Assembly: GCA_905250025.1 (NCBI GenBank)
Contig: CAJNOJ010000004.1
Coordinates: 1,178,001-1,242,000, forward strand
Reading direction: 5' to 3'
Origin: Adineta ricciae
Lineage: Eukaryota > Rotifera > Eurotatoria > Adinetida > Adinetidae
DNA length: 64,000 bases
The position numbers and the translations under genes are program-made. The notes under the pieces were generated by a model, which was not told the origin of the DNA, searched no databases, and was given only the letters and a program-made list of their open reading frames with translations. Below, piece after piece: positions 19,710-30,918 of the stretch. Every line of letters starts with the position of its first letter. Position 1 is the stretch's first letter.

Positions 19710-22700
19710 ATGGTTGATACAGGTGCGTTAATTAGCTATATTACAAAAATATATAAACAATGTTGTGTTTAGAAACAATAGTATTCTCATCCGCTTCGTC
19801 GGATTCGGGTTTGGGCGGTGTTGAAAATATCAGACAGCATCATCAGGAACAGAATCGTACGTTAAACTTGTGCGCAATTGACGATGAATTTTATTATGCA
19901 CCCTATTTTCAGGAAGTGCTCGTAGTTTTGATGCCGACGACATTGAATTACCAGCCAATTGGCCTGATTATGATTTTCAACGAAAAAAGAGCTGTTTGTT
20001 TAGTCGAGTCTTTTGCACATGTGTAACAAAAGCGATCAATCATCTTGAATTAGTGCAGAATGCGATTGAACAAAAGTAATAGATACATTTCTCTAGTTGA
20101 AAAAAAAACAAGCACTTATTTTTCTTGTATTTGTAGAGACGTATCTGCTAGTATGTCTACGAAATAGATGACTTTAATCTATATTTAACTTATTCTGTGT
20201 TTAGAACGAGGTACCACATCGAAACGGGAAGTTCGTTTCAGTCAGGTGCAGCTTTCTATAAATGCACTTGAAATCGTCGGCCAAGGTGGTCATGTTGCAC
20301 ATGAACATCCACATCATGAGATTCTCGAAGATGAAGTTATTGACGAAGTCTTATTACTCCTAGCACGACTAGATCGTGAACGCTTACGCCTAATTCATTT
20401 GTGTGAACACGAACAATTCGTCAGAGAGAAATTAAAAGAAAGCATCGATAGTTGGCGATTGAAACGATTACGAGATTTACCTTTAGCTGTGCAAAGAGGT
20501 TGGCATCTGTTTTATTCTTGTACTTCATATCTTTCGTTTTCTTAGAGCATGATGCATGTATCACTGATATTAGTGAACTACAATGGCATATCACTTACAA
20601 TGCTCGGTTGGCTGAAAAGATGTTTGCAAAGGTTGATCTATCTCGCATATGGCATCAACAACTTGACATTGAAGTCAGCAACATTCGTCAAACCACGGAC
20701 TTGATTGTTGAAAAAGTTCGAACTGAATCCATTGAAATAAAGAGAATCAGTGATGTTTTGAGAGAAACTGAACATGAATTGATGCTAAGCCGTGCAAAAA
20801 ATGCCGATGTACAAGAAAAAGCTGCTCGTGCTAATCAACGTGCTTCACTCGAACGTGGTGAAATGCGAAACGAATTAGAGAAAACGCAGAAAGTTCTACA
20901 AACCATGACGTTCGTTTCATTTCGTCCTTTTTTCTTTTTTCAAATACTTTCGTATTGTTTAGAAACAAATTACATGCCGCGCAAGATTTACACAAAAATT
21001 ATTTGAAAACTATAGCTGATTCGAAGCAAACAGTAAAAAAGAACGAACGTACTTACAAAGAAGAAGTGGCCAAACGTGATGCTGCGCGAGCAGAAATCGC
21101 TAATTGTAAACTCAAAGTACTGATTTTGTCTTTATTATGCAGTTTCATGCACAAAATTTCTCCTCCGTAGTTATCACTACTTGCTACCAATCGTGAAAAT
21201 ATCCAATTTGAAATTCAACGTTTGACTGCTAATTCTGAACGAGCTCGATCGGAAGAACAAGCCCGTGAGGATGAGCGCAAAAAAGAATTGGCTATTCTAG
21301 AGGAGAATGCACTGAAACGTGAGAGCAAATTGGAGAAAATTTTGAAGAAGTCAAAAGAAAAGATAGTCTTGATCGATGAATACGAACGACAATTGGCTAA
21401 AATTAATGAGTAAGTAAATACTTGCCATTCTTATATAAAGCTAATCGTCACATTCGTTTAGACAAATTGATCGTCATCAGAAAACTTTGGAACGTCATGA
21501 AAAACAACGTACTCGTGACGCCGAAATGTTGCGAACGGTCACGGAAAATTTACATCGAGCTTTGTACACCAACGAATCAATAACATCAGATATGCGACGT
21601 GAAACTGAAGCACTTCAAAAGGAAGAAGATGGACTTCGAGTTAGTCTATGGAATTTTCTTTCTATCTTACAAATCTTACTGTCCTTGTAATAGGCACTGA
21701 TGGAATCTTTACGACGTCAGATCGATGATGAAGGAACAATGATTGGAATGATTGATGAGCATTTAGCGACAGATCAACGTGAACTCGATAGCATTAATGA
21801 TGCCGAAGCTATCCGTGCAGAACATGTTTGTTTTCACTTGCAAATCCGAGATTTGATTTTCAATGGGGGCTTCTTTTCAGGCCGGACGTATAGAAACAGA
21901 TTTACAAGGCAAATACGATGTTTTATCTGCATGTGTGGCAAACTTAGAAGCAGAAGATGTAAAAATGAAGGAAAATTTACAATCATTGAAAGAAATCTTC
22001 GACGAAATCAACGAGAAATATCTGAAAGAAAAGAGTCAATTGGAACAATCACGAGCTGTTATCAACGAAAAACACGAGTCAACTTCGGTAAGAAAGTCAT
22101 CATCAATCTTTTCCCTTATCTCAAATTCAACTTCTAGACAACAGCAAATGATCTTGGTAGCAAACTCGAGCATATTCTCACACGATCCGCTTATATGAAG
22201 AAACATATTCAAGAGATGTCGGAATCTCGTGGTGCTATGGAAGTTTTAACGGCGAAGATTCGCGTTGAAATTCAAGCAGCTGAGTACGAAAAAAAAAGTC
22301 ATTGTTTCGAATTATTTCACAAAATCTATTTCGTTTAGATCAGAATTAGTCGATGTGAAGTATAATCTTAGTCTGGCCGAAGCCGGTGAACGAGAAGTCG
22401 TACGTGTCCTTCAACAATGTGTACAACGGCAAACAAGCATGAATACATTGAATAAACATTTATTCCAAGAACGTTCGAATTACCAATCGGAGAAACAGGT
22501 ACACTCATTGAAATGTTTTGCTCATCATAAAAATCGAGTTTTGATTATTAGACAGCTATTGAGAATGCACTGGCACTCAATACTGAACTAGCTGGTTCTT
22601 ATCGAGATGTTTTGTATACATACTATGAAATCAAAAGTCTTTTGATGGGAAAATTAGAACAACGTCTCGATGCAGTCGCTCGAGTGAAAGATCGGCGACA

Positions 22701-23024
22701 GTTGATTGAACTACAAACACGACTTCACGATGCATTAAATCTCTATCTGGGAATCAAAAGTAAATAGTGTTATTTTTATGCATTGAATTATGATGAATTT
22801 GTATAGATGAATTCGTGGGACAACATCTCGGTCAGTTAAATCATGACAGTCATCACAATGGTTTGAAATTGTTACAAATTCAAGAAACAGTTCAATCAGC
22901 TATAGAAGAAATAACCCAGTTTCTTTCTGATCAAGTCGATTTCGATACGATACATCAAGAAGCTATGCTTAAAGTACACAGGGATGAATTGAAAGAAAAA
23001 CAAAATGAACAAGTGCCTGCATAA
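19710..23024 (+). CDS. CCDC178: Coiled-coil domain-containing protein 178
   Basis: About 15 small exons encode a protein of some 870 residues that is almost entirely coiled coil. Start: ATG 19710 in a 13-bp first exon spliced at 19723-19772, which brings exon 2 (ETIVFSSASSDSGLGG) into frame. Key matches to vertebrate CCDC178 are the CTCVTKAINHLELVQNAIEQ segment near the N-terminus, SIDSWRLKRLRDLPLAVQRE followed by ELQWHI, and the C-terminal block with RRQLIELQTRLHDALNLYLG and QETVQSAIEEITQFL. The human protein has the same LPLAVQKEH...ELQWHL block. Function is poorly known; the family is conserved in ciliated animals, so a ciliary or axonemal role is an inference. It is convergent with the SLC46-like gene, 202 bp apart. 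Confidence 0.85.
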
Positions 23025-23226
23025 GATTTATTTTCTCTTTTAATCCTATTTTGAATAAAGATATACTTTTCATAATTTAATCTCAATATGAAGAATGGAT
23101 GAATGCAATATTTTAGAAGACTTTTGTTCGATTCTATCTTTTTATTTTTCGTTTAGTGAGAAACAAATTCATACATATAAACAAAAATATCTGATACAAA
23201 TAGAAAGCTTATATAAAAGAATAAGA

Positions 23227-24990
23227 TCAAAGAATAACCAGATCATCTGTTATCAAACTTCGTACTTCCTCGCTTTCATCATCATGTACGGAGTTATTTC
23301 GAGATCTCTCAAGAACTGGTGTACGTAACGATGAGGTTAATGATCGAGACGGAATTACAATACAAGTAGCGTCACCTGCATGTGGTGGTCCATTGTTTGG
23401 TAAACGTAAGGGCGCTGGTTCTATCTCGGTTTCAGATAGAGGTGGCGGTGGAATATCCTCATCGGACATTTTCCGTGTAACGAGAAAAAGACAACTAAAC
23501 AGAGAAGATGAATTCATGTCGTTTCTACCTATGTAAAACACTTACAAATTCAATATACATGGAATAAGACATAGTCCAGCACCGATAAAGAAAGTAAAAC
23601 TTCGAAAATTAACGACTGTTCGTGCATAAACCCAATTGAACAACGCTGTACCAAATGTAGTCATAATCGTATTCATTTCTGTTACAAATGTCAGAGCATT
23701 TGAGCGCTCATGTGGTTGTAACCATTTCGACATCATCGATGTTGACAACGAACCTTGATAACCGGAGAAAGCACTGAGTAGCAATCCAGCGTATAATTCC
23801 CAGTCATGACGAGCAAAAGCTAGCCATAAAGTTGAAGCACAAAAGAATAGATTACTAATAAAACAGATCATTGCATCACTACCACCAGCATTTGTCAATG
23901 CTTGCATACCAAGAACACTTAGTATGGCGTATGAAATAGAAGCAAGAGCAGAGTAATTTCCGATGTTTTTCGCTGTCCAACAGAAGGGTTCATTGAGTAG
24001 AAACCACAGAAATGGCGCGAATGCCGCCGACGCTAATGTGTAGAATATGTAGGAGAATAACGTTAGAAGTAGACTAGTGGATTTCTTCTGAGTCCGTCGG
24101 TTTAGTCGAAAGACTGTGCAAACTTGAAAAAAATTACTACAGGTTGTCGTTGAAAGCTCTTTGAATTCTTCTCCATTAGCAGATGAATTTAACAATGGTG
24201 TTCGTTCAGAAACACTTGAAGAACTGGAAGATTTAAATAGAAAGATAACGATTAGAATTGCCAAGAATTCTATCCCGAGACCCATCCAATACAGATCAGT
24301 GTAACCACGCCATTCGATATAATACCCAATACCAAATGTTCCACACGCTGCTAATGCTGTTTGCATCGCACCGATACGCACAAAACGTGAAGATAAATTA
24401 CTTTCAGGGGTATTATCAGTTACAATTAATGTTAATATAAAACCTGACCAAAGAAAGTTAATAGATTTCTTACCGAAAGTCCTTTCCTTTTACTTACTTA
24501 GTACACTACTGGAACCAGAAAATCCATTAATAAATGCGGCGATATACCACCAGTAATCTGCTAGATTAAAATAAATAATAGCTAACCAAATAGCAAATTG
24601 AATCAGTGCACCGAGCATGGGTAAAACCAAAACGAATCGTTTGCCCAATTGAGGCGTATACAAACCAAGAAGATAAGTCATAATAATAATCGGACAGCTA
24701 CTAATCAAAGTTGCCCAGAAGAAAAGATCAGCAGACTTTTCCTGTGCCCACGCTTGAGCATCATATTCTGGAGTAACATCACCTTCGACGCATTTAGCAT
24801 GTTGTTCATTATACCTCGACAACGAAAACGGACGAATCGTCGTAAAATTCACCGTACTATTCGGCGGAATGGGATATGTTTGAAGATAATAACTATAGAC
24901 ATATTGACCAATCGTTGTTGATAAACAAGTACATAAAGTTTGAAGACAAAACGTTGCTTCGATCGTATATGTACTCGCGTCTCCCGACAT
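23227..24990 (-). CDS. MFS transporter, SLC46-like (folate/heme-carrier type)
   Basis: Polytopic membrane protein with about 11-12 helices in three or four exons. Seen: a first helix with EATFCLQTLCTCLSTTIGQY, an extracellular loop with N-glycosylation sequons (NST, NFT) and a long loop to AQEKSADLFFWATLISSCP, then the helix 2-3 motif GLYTPQLGKRFVLVLPMLGA, YYIAAFINGFSGSSSVL-like helices 4-5, a central cytosolic loop (SERTPLLNSS, a possible dileucine sorting signal), and helices 7-12 ending in a Pro/Ser-rich acidic tail (DDEDIPPPPLSETEIEPAP-like). The GFSGSSS helix and the LGKR loop resemble SLC46 (PCFT, SLC46A3), proton-coupled carriers of folates or lysosomal metabolites. Substrate unknown. 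The start could be ATG 24990 (MSGDAS) or ATG 25011; I chose 24990 as the shorter cytosolic tail. Confidence 0.72.
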
Positions 24991-25058
24991 GGTAACTATA
25001 TGGATTTTCAACTACATAATTCGATTTTCCTACTATTGAAAAAAATATCACGTGTCAA

Positions 25059-25076
25059 GAGAGAGAGAGAGAGAGA
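25059..25076. repeat. (GA)9 microsatellite
   Basis: Uninterrupted GA dinucleotide tract in the short gap between the SLC46-like gene and the four-TM protein gene. Similar GA tracts are seen near 61710-61728. Confidence 0.8.
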
Positions 25077-25199
25077 ATAGTTGACACATGCTTATTACAC
25101 GGATAGACAAAAAGAAAGAAAAGAAATAGGTTGTTCTTTAACCAATCGGTTTTATTCAGTGAACTGTCACTACTAGACGAGGTTGATACTGTTTTGATT

Positions 25200-25781
25200 T
25201 CATCTTATATGAATAAATGTCAAAATTGAAGTAAAACAAATCTGTGCAAATGTTACAGCATAAAAAGTAATTAGAACAATTTTTAATTTTTTCGCAGTCG
25301 GTTGGCATTGATCGAATTGAAAGTAATTTTCGTAGCAAGCATTCGCTCCTAGATTGATTGACGACAGAATCAATGCAATGATGACCAGCAAACATATGAT
25401 GATATGAAATAATTTAAATCGTTGTAAAGACCATTTGGATTTCTTTGTATGACTCATGAATATGATTAAATAAATTCCAAAAATAATACATATGGAACCT
25501 GTACATATACCCACAAATGGAAGAGATTCGTTCATACTTATCAACTGAATATCACAAATGATAATTGCCAGACCAAGAAGAAAATGTAGTAAAGCAGTTG
25601 CTAATAAATAACGAGTGAAATTTAGAGTGAGAACTATCGGAGGCGAAGAGGAGAACGATGGACGTTCTTGATGTTCAATTTGAGTTTCAGGAATAGTGTA
25701 GATTGACGATGGCGGATATAATGAGTAGGCCGGTGGTGGCCCATAGATTTCGTCTTTTGACATAGGCCAGTCGATAGTCAT
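25200..25781 (-). CDS. Four-transmembrane protein with N-terminal PPxY motif, family unknown
   Basis: Single-exon protein of about 194 residues. The cytosolic N-terminus carries DEIYGPPPAYSLYPPSS, with a PPxY motif of the kind bound by WW domains of NEDD4-type ubiquitin ligases. Four hydrophobic segments follow: YLLATALLHFLLGLAIIICD, PFVGICTGSICIIFGIYLII, LFHIIICLLVIIALILSSIN and IVLITFYAVTFAQICFTSIL. The loop between the last two has two cysteines (NACYENYFQFDQC). Topology recalls MARVEL, MS4A or TMEM-type tetraspans but no diagnostic motif places it. In-frame ATGs at 25811, 25781 and 25763 are all possible starts; I chose the middle one. Confidence 0.68.
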   Translation of the reverse strand: MTIDWPMSKDEIYGPPPAYSLYPPSSIYTIPETQIEHQERPSFSSSPPIVLTLNFTRYLLATALLHFLLGLAIIICDIQLISMNESLPFVGICTGSICIIFGIYLIIFMSHTKKSKWSLQRFKLFHIIICLLVIIALILSSINLGANACYENYFQFDQCQPTAKKLKIVLITFYAVTFAQICFTSILTFIHIR

Positions 25782-26160
25782 TTGACTTTTTATTATATAT
25801 TTGACGAGCAACTACATTCAGTGATGCAATAAAGCTAAAAAAAAAGAGGAAATTATATCAAGATCAGAAGGAGAGTAAGCGAGAGAAAGTAGGTATATAA
25901 AGTAATGAAGTGTGAGACAGAGAGAGAAGGACGAATAATTGAAGGTCATTATGCAATATACATGAATCGACCGGAGTGAAAGGATCATAATGATGAAAAA
26001 AAATATACACATAGTCTAAGGACAAGAGTTCATTAATCAATTATATACTTTTAGTATCAAATGGAATTTAGTGGCACAAGGACATTTTGATTCCGTTCTA
26101 TACCGTATTGAATGTCTATCTATTGAGATTAAAGATTGTCAATGTCATTTCAAACATCTT
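25782..26160. other. Intergenic region
   Basis: AT-rich spacer between two minus-strand genes with a purine-rich GAGAGAAAG-type stretch around 25870-25930. A 64-codon minus-strand frame here is low complexity and hydrophobic; I see no reason to call it a gene. Confidence 0.45.
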
Positions 26161-27660
26161 TCAATTGCGATCATTTCTTAAGCTTTGAATGGTTGACAGA
26201 TCTAAATTTCGAGTATAAACGCGAACATCGTCCATAAAACCTTCATAACTACTACGATTACATGTTCCAAGCCTTTGTACGCAGTCGCCAAGTATCATTG
26301 TATACACTTGACAACTAGCTGGGTAATATGAAGATTCTGTTTGATTATATAATGTTCCATTGATATAAAGTACAACACTTCCATTGGCAAAGTATGTTTG
26401 AACAATGTGTGTCCATACATGCAGAACCAGTTTGGGACCTATTAACATTGTTTGATTGTATTCAGTTTGCAGAGTAAGCTGATTTTGATCATCAAATGCA
26501 ATCATATCCCAGGAAGTGAAGTTGTCCGAAGTGTGAACAATTGTTCTATTGTTTGTAGAAAATGGGTTGATCCATAATGAAACCGAAAGAGATTTATTCA
26601 CGAGCATGAATGTTTCAATCTCGAATGATGATGAAGTTTGATTGAATAGAAGAGTGTCATTGATGACAATCATGTTTGCGGGTGTGCCGAGCATTCCGTT
26701 TGAACCGGAATCGAGAAACGAACCGTTTTTGAAGGCGAAATAGAAAACAAGCGTAGCATCATTAAGTATTTCACTCGAAAATTTCGGTCGATTCACAAAG
26801 GATAGTTGATCCAAGTATCCAGAATACGATCTAGCTGGAGTGCGTTCAATCACGGTACCGATAGTTAATGGTGTAGAGCCCTGTGGGTTTAAGGCAGATG
26901 CACTGCCATTGCAACTAACTTTGCCATCAACAAAAACAGTTTGTCGTAGGCTCGTTGCGTTGTATACAAAAGCGACATGATACCAAGTGTGAATGTATAT
27001 AGTCGTGATTCCAGCACAGTCATTGTTATAAAAGCCGAGATAAGTATAGTTACTTTTAATACTTATATGCAAACAACTACTAGCGTTTTGGTATATACAC
27101 TGGCCAACAAGACCTTGGTGCACTGAAATATTAGTGATTCGATTAGCGTAAATCCACATTTCAAAAGTGAAACCAATTGATGTCACATCAAAATAAGACA
27201 TTGATGTTATCAAATACTGTGAGCCATTTAACGCTAGTGCTGAACCACGTCCGTATATACCAGGTGAAGCAAAAGATACATTTTTAACCTGTACAGTATC
27301 TACTTGATGTAAGTTTTCCTGGAAAGTGCCGTCAAATGACCAGGAGAGACTGACAAAATCTTGTGGTGGTAATTGCAGGAAATAGAAAGTAGTATTCGAT
27401 GTTGTGTTTAAATAGCTGCGACTTGTTTGTAAGGCTTTTCCAAAAAGATGACATGTACTATTTGTTCGGTAGCAGTTTAAAGAAACGATTGTCTTGTTTG
27501 AATTGATCATTGCACATACACACTGCTCGCATGAACCATTATATAGCTTGGGATACGCACTTTCAGGAGTCAAAGAAACATTTTGTATAAACCCGATCTG
27601 AATACTTTTAGTACAAAGAAAGATTATCATCGAAATAAATGCGATCGTCAGTCCAATCAT
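26161..27660 (-). CDS. Membrane-anchored protein with two LamG/concanavalin A-like domains
   Basis: One uninterrupted frame of 499 codons. Residues about 1-20 (IGLTIAFISMIIFLCTKS) are an uncleaved-looking signal anchor, followed by a cysteine-containing segment (CEQCVCAMINSN to CHLFG) resembling a small PAN/apple-like module. Two jelly-roll domains of the Laminin_G_3/LamGL kind follow: the first with FTFEMWIYANR, HTWYHVAFVYNATSLRQTVF and SYSGYLDQLSFVNRP, the second with LSVSLWINPFS, HVWTHIVQTYFANGSVVLYI and EGFMDDVRVYTRNLDLSTIQ. Many N-x-S/T sequons imply a glycosylated extracellular protein. LamG-like folds bind glycans or proteins; the ligand is unknown. Bdelloids carry many such lectin-like proteins. 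The missing introns may mean a recent retro- or transferred copy, or an intron-poor family. Confidence 0.85.
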   Translation of the reverse strand: MIGLTIAFISMIIFLCTKSIQIGFIQNVSLTPESAYPKLYNGSCEQCVCAMINSNKTIVSLNCYRTNSTCHLFGKALQTSRSYLNTTSNTTFYFLQLPPQDFVSLSWSFDGTFQENLHQVDTVQVKNVSFASPGIYGRGSALALNGSQYLITSMSYFDVTSIGFTFEMWIYANRITNISVHQGLVGQCIYQNASSCLHISIKSNYTYLGFYNNDCAGITTIYIHTWYHVAFVYNATSLRQTVFVDGKVSCNGSASALNPQGSTPLTIGTVIERTPARSYSGYLDQLSFVNRPKFSSEILNDATLVFYFAFKNGSFLDSGSNGMLGTPANMIVINDTLLFNQTSSSFEIETFMLVNKSLSVSLWINPFSTNNRTIVHTSDNFTSWDMIAFDDQNQLTLQTEYNQTMLIGPKLVLHVWTHIVQTYFANGSVVLYINGTLYNQTESSYYPASCQVYTMILGDCVQRLGTCNRSSYEGFMDDVRVYTRNLDLSTIQSLRNDRN

Positions 27661-28069
27661 TATTACTAGAAGTACAATAAATTGAGAGCGATGAGTTTCA
27701 TAGTTTTTTCAAATTTGAAAAGCTATGTTGTTTTAGAACGTCGTGTAAAAGACACAACAATATCGGGAATGGTTTATCAATGCACGTTGCATTAAAATTA
27801 CCTATCGACCAGAAATGCATTTTTAATGAACGAAAGAAGAATATATTTGTTAAAAAAAAAGAATCGACAAAGCAAAAAAGTCAGCCGAAAGTAAAAAATG
27901 TTTACATAGAATTGTCCCACATATTTTTCAGTGAGGTCAACGAATCGCAAGTAATATTCGATGGATTTTTACTGAATTTTTCGTCAAGGATTAATGTCGA
28001 GAGGATACTTTCGTGGAAAGTTCTAGACAATACAGCGTAACGAAACTCTTGAAGAGATGAACTCTCATC
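27661..28069. other. Intergenic region
   Basis: About 410 bp between two minus-strand genes. A plus-strand frame of 86 codons (27780-28040) is lysine-rich with no recognisable domain and lies where the F-box gene's 3' end and the LamG gene's promoter should be. I do not call it a gene. Confidence 0.45.
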
Positions 28070-29791
28070 TCAGAGCCAAAAATGAACTGCTGTACTAGTG
28101 ACTCGATAAGTGTATGAATAATTTGATGAATATTGTTCCAAATCTTGCATGAGCTGCATTTTGCTCAGAGCAGTTGCTGATACCTCACTAAAGTTAAACA
28201 AAAAATCTGTATATTGGAATGATGCTGTTAGTAGATGTTCGAATCGATCCAGAAACATAAGCATCATTTCTATTGAACATACACATCGGATATGTAAACG
28301 TTCAGTATTAGGGAATATCGCGGATAGTTCTGCAATTGTATCATTAGTTAGTACTATAGAAGAGCAGCTGATTTCCAGTATTCGTATATTTTCCATGATC
28401 TGCCAATCGAAGCGTTTTGGCAAGTATTTAGGGTCGATCGAAATGCATAGGTGATGCACGCTTGGCGTCTTACTTATCAATTGTGCTAACGAAAAATGTT
28501 CATCAAGTATCTCTATAAAGAGTATTTGAACGGTATTCAAATCTATATTGTTTTCAACAGTAGATAATTTGAAAGTGGCAAAAAGAGTTAATTTCTTTAT
28601 ATTGTGTAAACGATGTTCTAAGAGTTCATTATTGAAGTAAGAATTATATTCTACAGCGCGGATATAGAAGTATGTATCATCTAAAATGGTTGAATATTTA
28701 GGCAGAGTAAAATGCCCGTTAGGTATTTTGAATAAATAAGACATAGTAAAGAAACATCTCCAGTGGTAACAGACAAACCATTGTTTTTCTTGTAACCAAA
28801 ATGATGTCCGGAATGAATCGAGATCAGATGATACTAATATGTCATAGATAGTAAAATTGAACTCGAAACTCACGAGATGTTTTGCTATTAATTCTAAACG
28901 ATAGCCATCAACAACGTTTTTTTCACAGTTACCAGTGAGTTTCATATGTTCCAATCGAGGAAGATTAGTCATCATTCGTTCAATGTCATTGATTGATAGA
29001 ACATTACCTACAATTTAAATCACACATACCGTCTATATCTCAAAGAAATGAAGTGTCCTACCTTGGACATCCAAAACGATTCGTTTGAGGTGTGGTAGAG
29101 GATAGATTATTTCTGGATAGGACTTTTCATAGAAAACTGACAAATCTAAAGATTGTAGCTGCGGTGCTGCGCAAGAGATATGCTTGAGTAAAGCGCCGTC
29201 TGATCGATTGAGTACAAGATGACGAAGATTCGAAAATTGAACCGATTTCAGATAGCTTCCATGGCTTAATCTCAATCGGATCAGTTGGGGTATTATCGGT
29301 GCATAGATTTCAGCTAAACTTTCATCAAGTTTCGTGACTGTTTTAGAACATATTTCCGAGATCCATTCATCGAACCGATTTGGATCGATGTATAAAAGCG
29401 TACGTAAATCTTTAAGTTCGACTAACTTTGTCATGATACATTCCCAAAATTCGGCTCCAATTTCAATCAATTTCAATGACTTTAAACGTGTAAACTGACT
29501 CAATTGAAAACGAGATACGAAAATTTTCATTAAACCAGGAGTGTGCTCATCATTAGACAATGTCATACTAACAACTTGACTTGGAACGATGTGTTGACAA
29601 ACAAGATCAAAATCTGTCCGGCTAATCGATTGAAAGTTGACGTGATAAGACGTATAACCATTGATAATACCATTCAAATACAAACTCACATTTGAAAAGA
29701 TGGAATAGATCTCATGAGCAGCAAAATAGCCGAATAAATTATGTATAAGTTCCACCGGCAATCCGTCCAGTCGACATGCAGTCATTTTCAT
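28070..29791 (-). CDS. F-box protein with leucine-rich-repeat-like C-terminal region
   Basis: Two exons joined by a short intron of about 53 bp near 29000-29053 (donor after DVQ, acceptor TTGTAG before NVLSIND). The N-terminus CRLDGLPVELIHNLFGYFAA with HEIYSIFSNVSLYLN matches the F-box, which binds Skp1 in SCF ubiquitin ligases. The rest is a series of irregular leucine-rich units (LRHLVLNRSDG, LQSLDLSVFYE, LPRLEHMKLTGN, IRILEISCSS, ERLHIRC) that would form the substrate-recognition part. This F-box/LRR layout is very common in bdelloid gene sets. ATG 29791 (MKMTACRLDG) was chosen because the frame upstream to 29911 is basic and low complexity. The substrate is unknown. Confidence 0.8.
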
Positions 29792-30090
29792 GTATGTATG
29801 ACAGAACAAATTGCTCTGCACAGCAATTTTTCGCTGTTTTTTCTTCTTCCTCGGCAGAAGGAATGTCAGCATGTGTAATGCATAAAATGGAAAAAACCGA
29901 CTAGAAGTCATTCAATTCAAATAAAACAAAACAAAACATAACCATTTTTACATCACTAATGATCGTGGCGATATTCTCTTGAGTATCAACGATTATCTAC
30001 CGTTAAAAACAACGAAAAAAGATGAGAATTTATTATTATTCCTTTTAATAAATAAACATTTTATATACAAAGCACGATGAGATCATATGA
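29792..30090. other. Intergenic region
   Basis: About 300 bp between the F-box gene promoter side and the 3' end of the SH2 gene. AATAAATAAACA-like sequence near 30045-30058 may be the polyadenylation signal of the SH2 gene's opposite neighbour or chance. Nothing else seen. Confidence 0.4.
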
Positions 30091-30918
30091 CTAGAATCGC
30101 ACAGAACGAATAACGTTTGATGAACGCTGTTGATTGATATGATGAAGAGGTGTCAATGATGAATGTATAAGTGGTAATACGAGTGTAACAGGAAGGATAT
30201 CCGGCACGATTGTATGATGAAGAACAAGCGTACTTAAATTAGGAAATGTTTTTAATGACCCCTAAAACAGACACAAAACAATATCAAAGAAACGAATATT
30301 TATTGTTACCAAACATACTTGTAAGCGATAGCCATCATGATTAATTGTTCGTTCAATAAGAAAATGTTCAACAGATGACGACGTTGTTTTCAAAGATAAA
30401 ACAAATGGATGTTGTCGATAAGTGTAACTGTGGCGAATCAGAAATGATCCGATTGGTTTGTGATCATTGTTTAAATGTTCTTCGCAGATATTGCGCGGTA
30501 GACCTTCTTGATACCAAGCGGCAAGCGACAATAATTCCTCATCGTTTGTCATTGATTCTTGTTCGTATTCATCCACTGACATTGATATAATCGACTGAGT
30601 ATCGAAACTGGTTTGATGATCAAGTTGTGAACGTAATTTATCGATTTGTTCGTCTAAATTCCATACACTTTCGTAGATTTCTGTTTGATTATCCGTGTTA
30701 ACATTAATTTTTGATGAGAAGATAAGTGAAGCGAGACTTTTATGTTGAGCTATTTTCTCCTTGAAATATTTCGTCAAACCATTTCGTCGATTGGACGAGG
30801 AGAATAAGCTTGAACGTGATCCATAGCCTGAAGACGATGATAGAGAGATGGACGATGTCGAAATATCTCGATCAAATCGGAATGAATCCGTGGTTTGAAA
30901 TCCGTCAATACGCTGCAT
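30091..30918 (-). CDS. Small adaptor-like protein with C-terminal tensin-type SH2 domain
   Basis: Two exons, the second beginning at GSLKTF after an intron of about 57 bp that starts directly after YRLQ. The N-terminal half is Ser-rich and disordered (STSSISLSSSSGYGSRSSLF), then basic (LTKYFKEKIAQHKS) and acidic. The SH2 domain begins AAWYQEGLPRNICEEHL and contains GSFLIRHSYTYRQHPFVLSL with the phosphotyrosine-binding Arg in FLIRHS. The second half, EHFLIERTINHDGYRLQGSL to FPNLSTLVLHHTIVPDILP, matches the tensin SH2 pattern (RHFLIE, F..L..LV..H, ..LP..L.LP). Tensins link integrin tails to actin, but no PTP, C2 or PTB domain is visible here, and only a short tail follows the SH2. Binding partners are unknown. 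Confidence 0.78.

Noticed and set aside
19760-20026. ATG 19760 as the start of CCDC178
   Set aside because: It lies inside the first intron; splicing from the 13-bp exon at 19710 to 19773 gives the consistent reading frame and a normal N-terminus.
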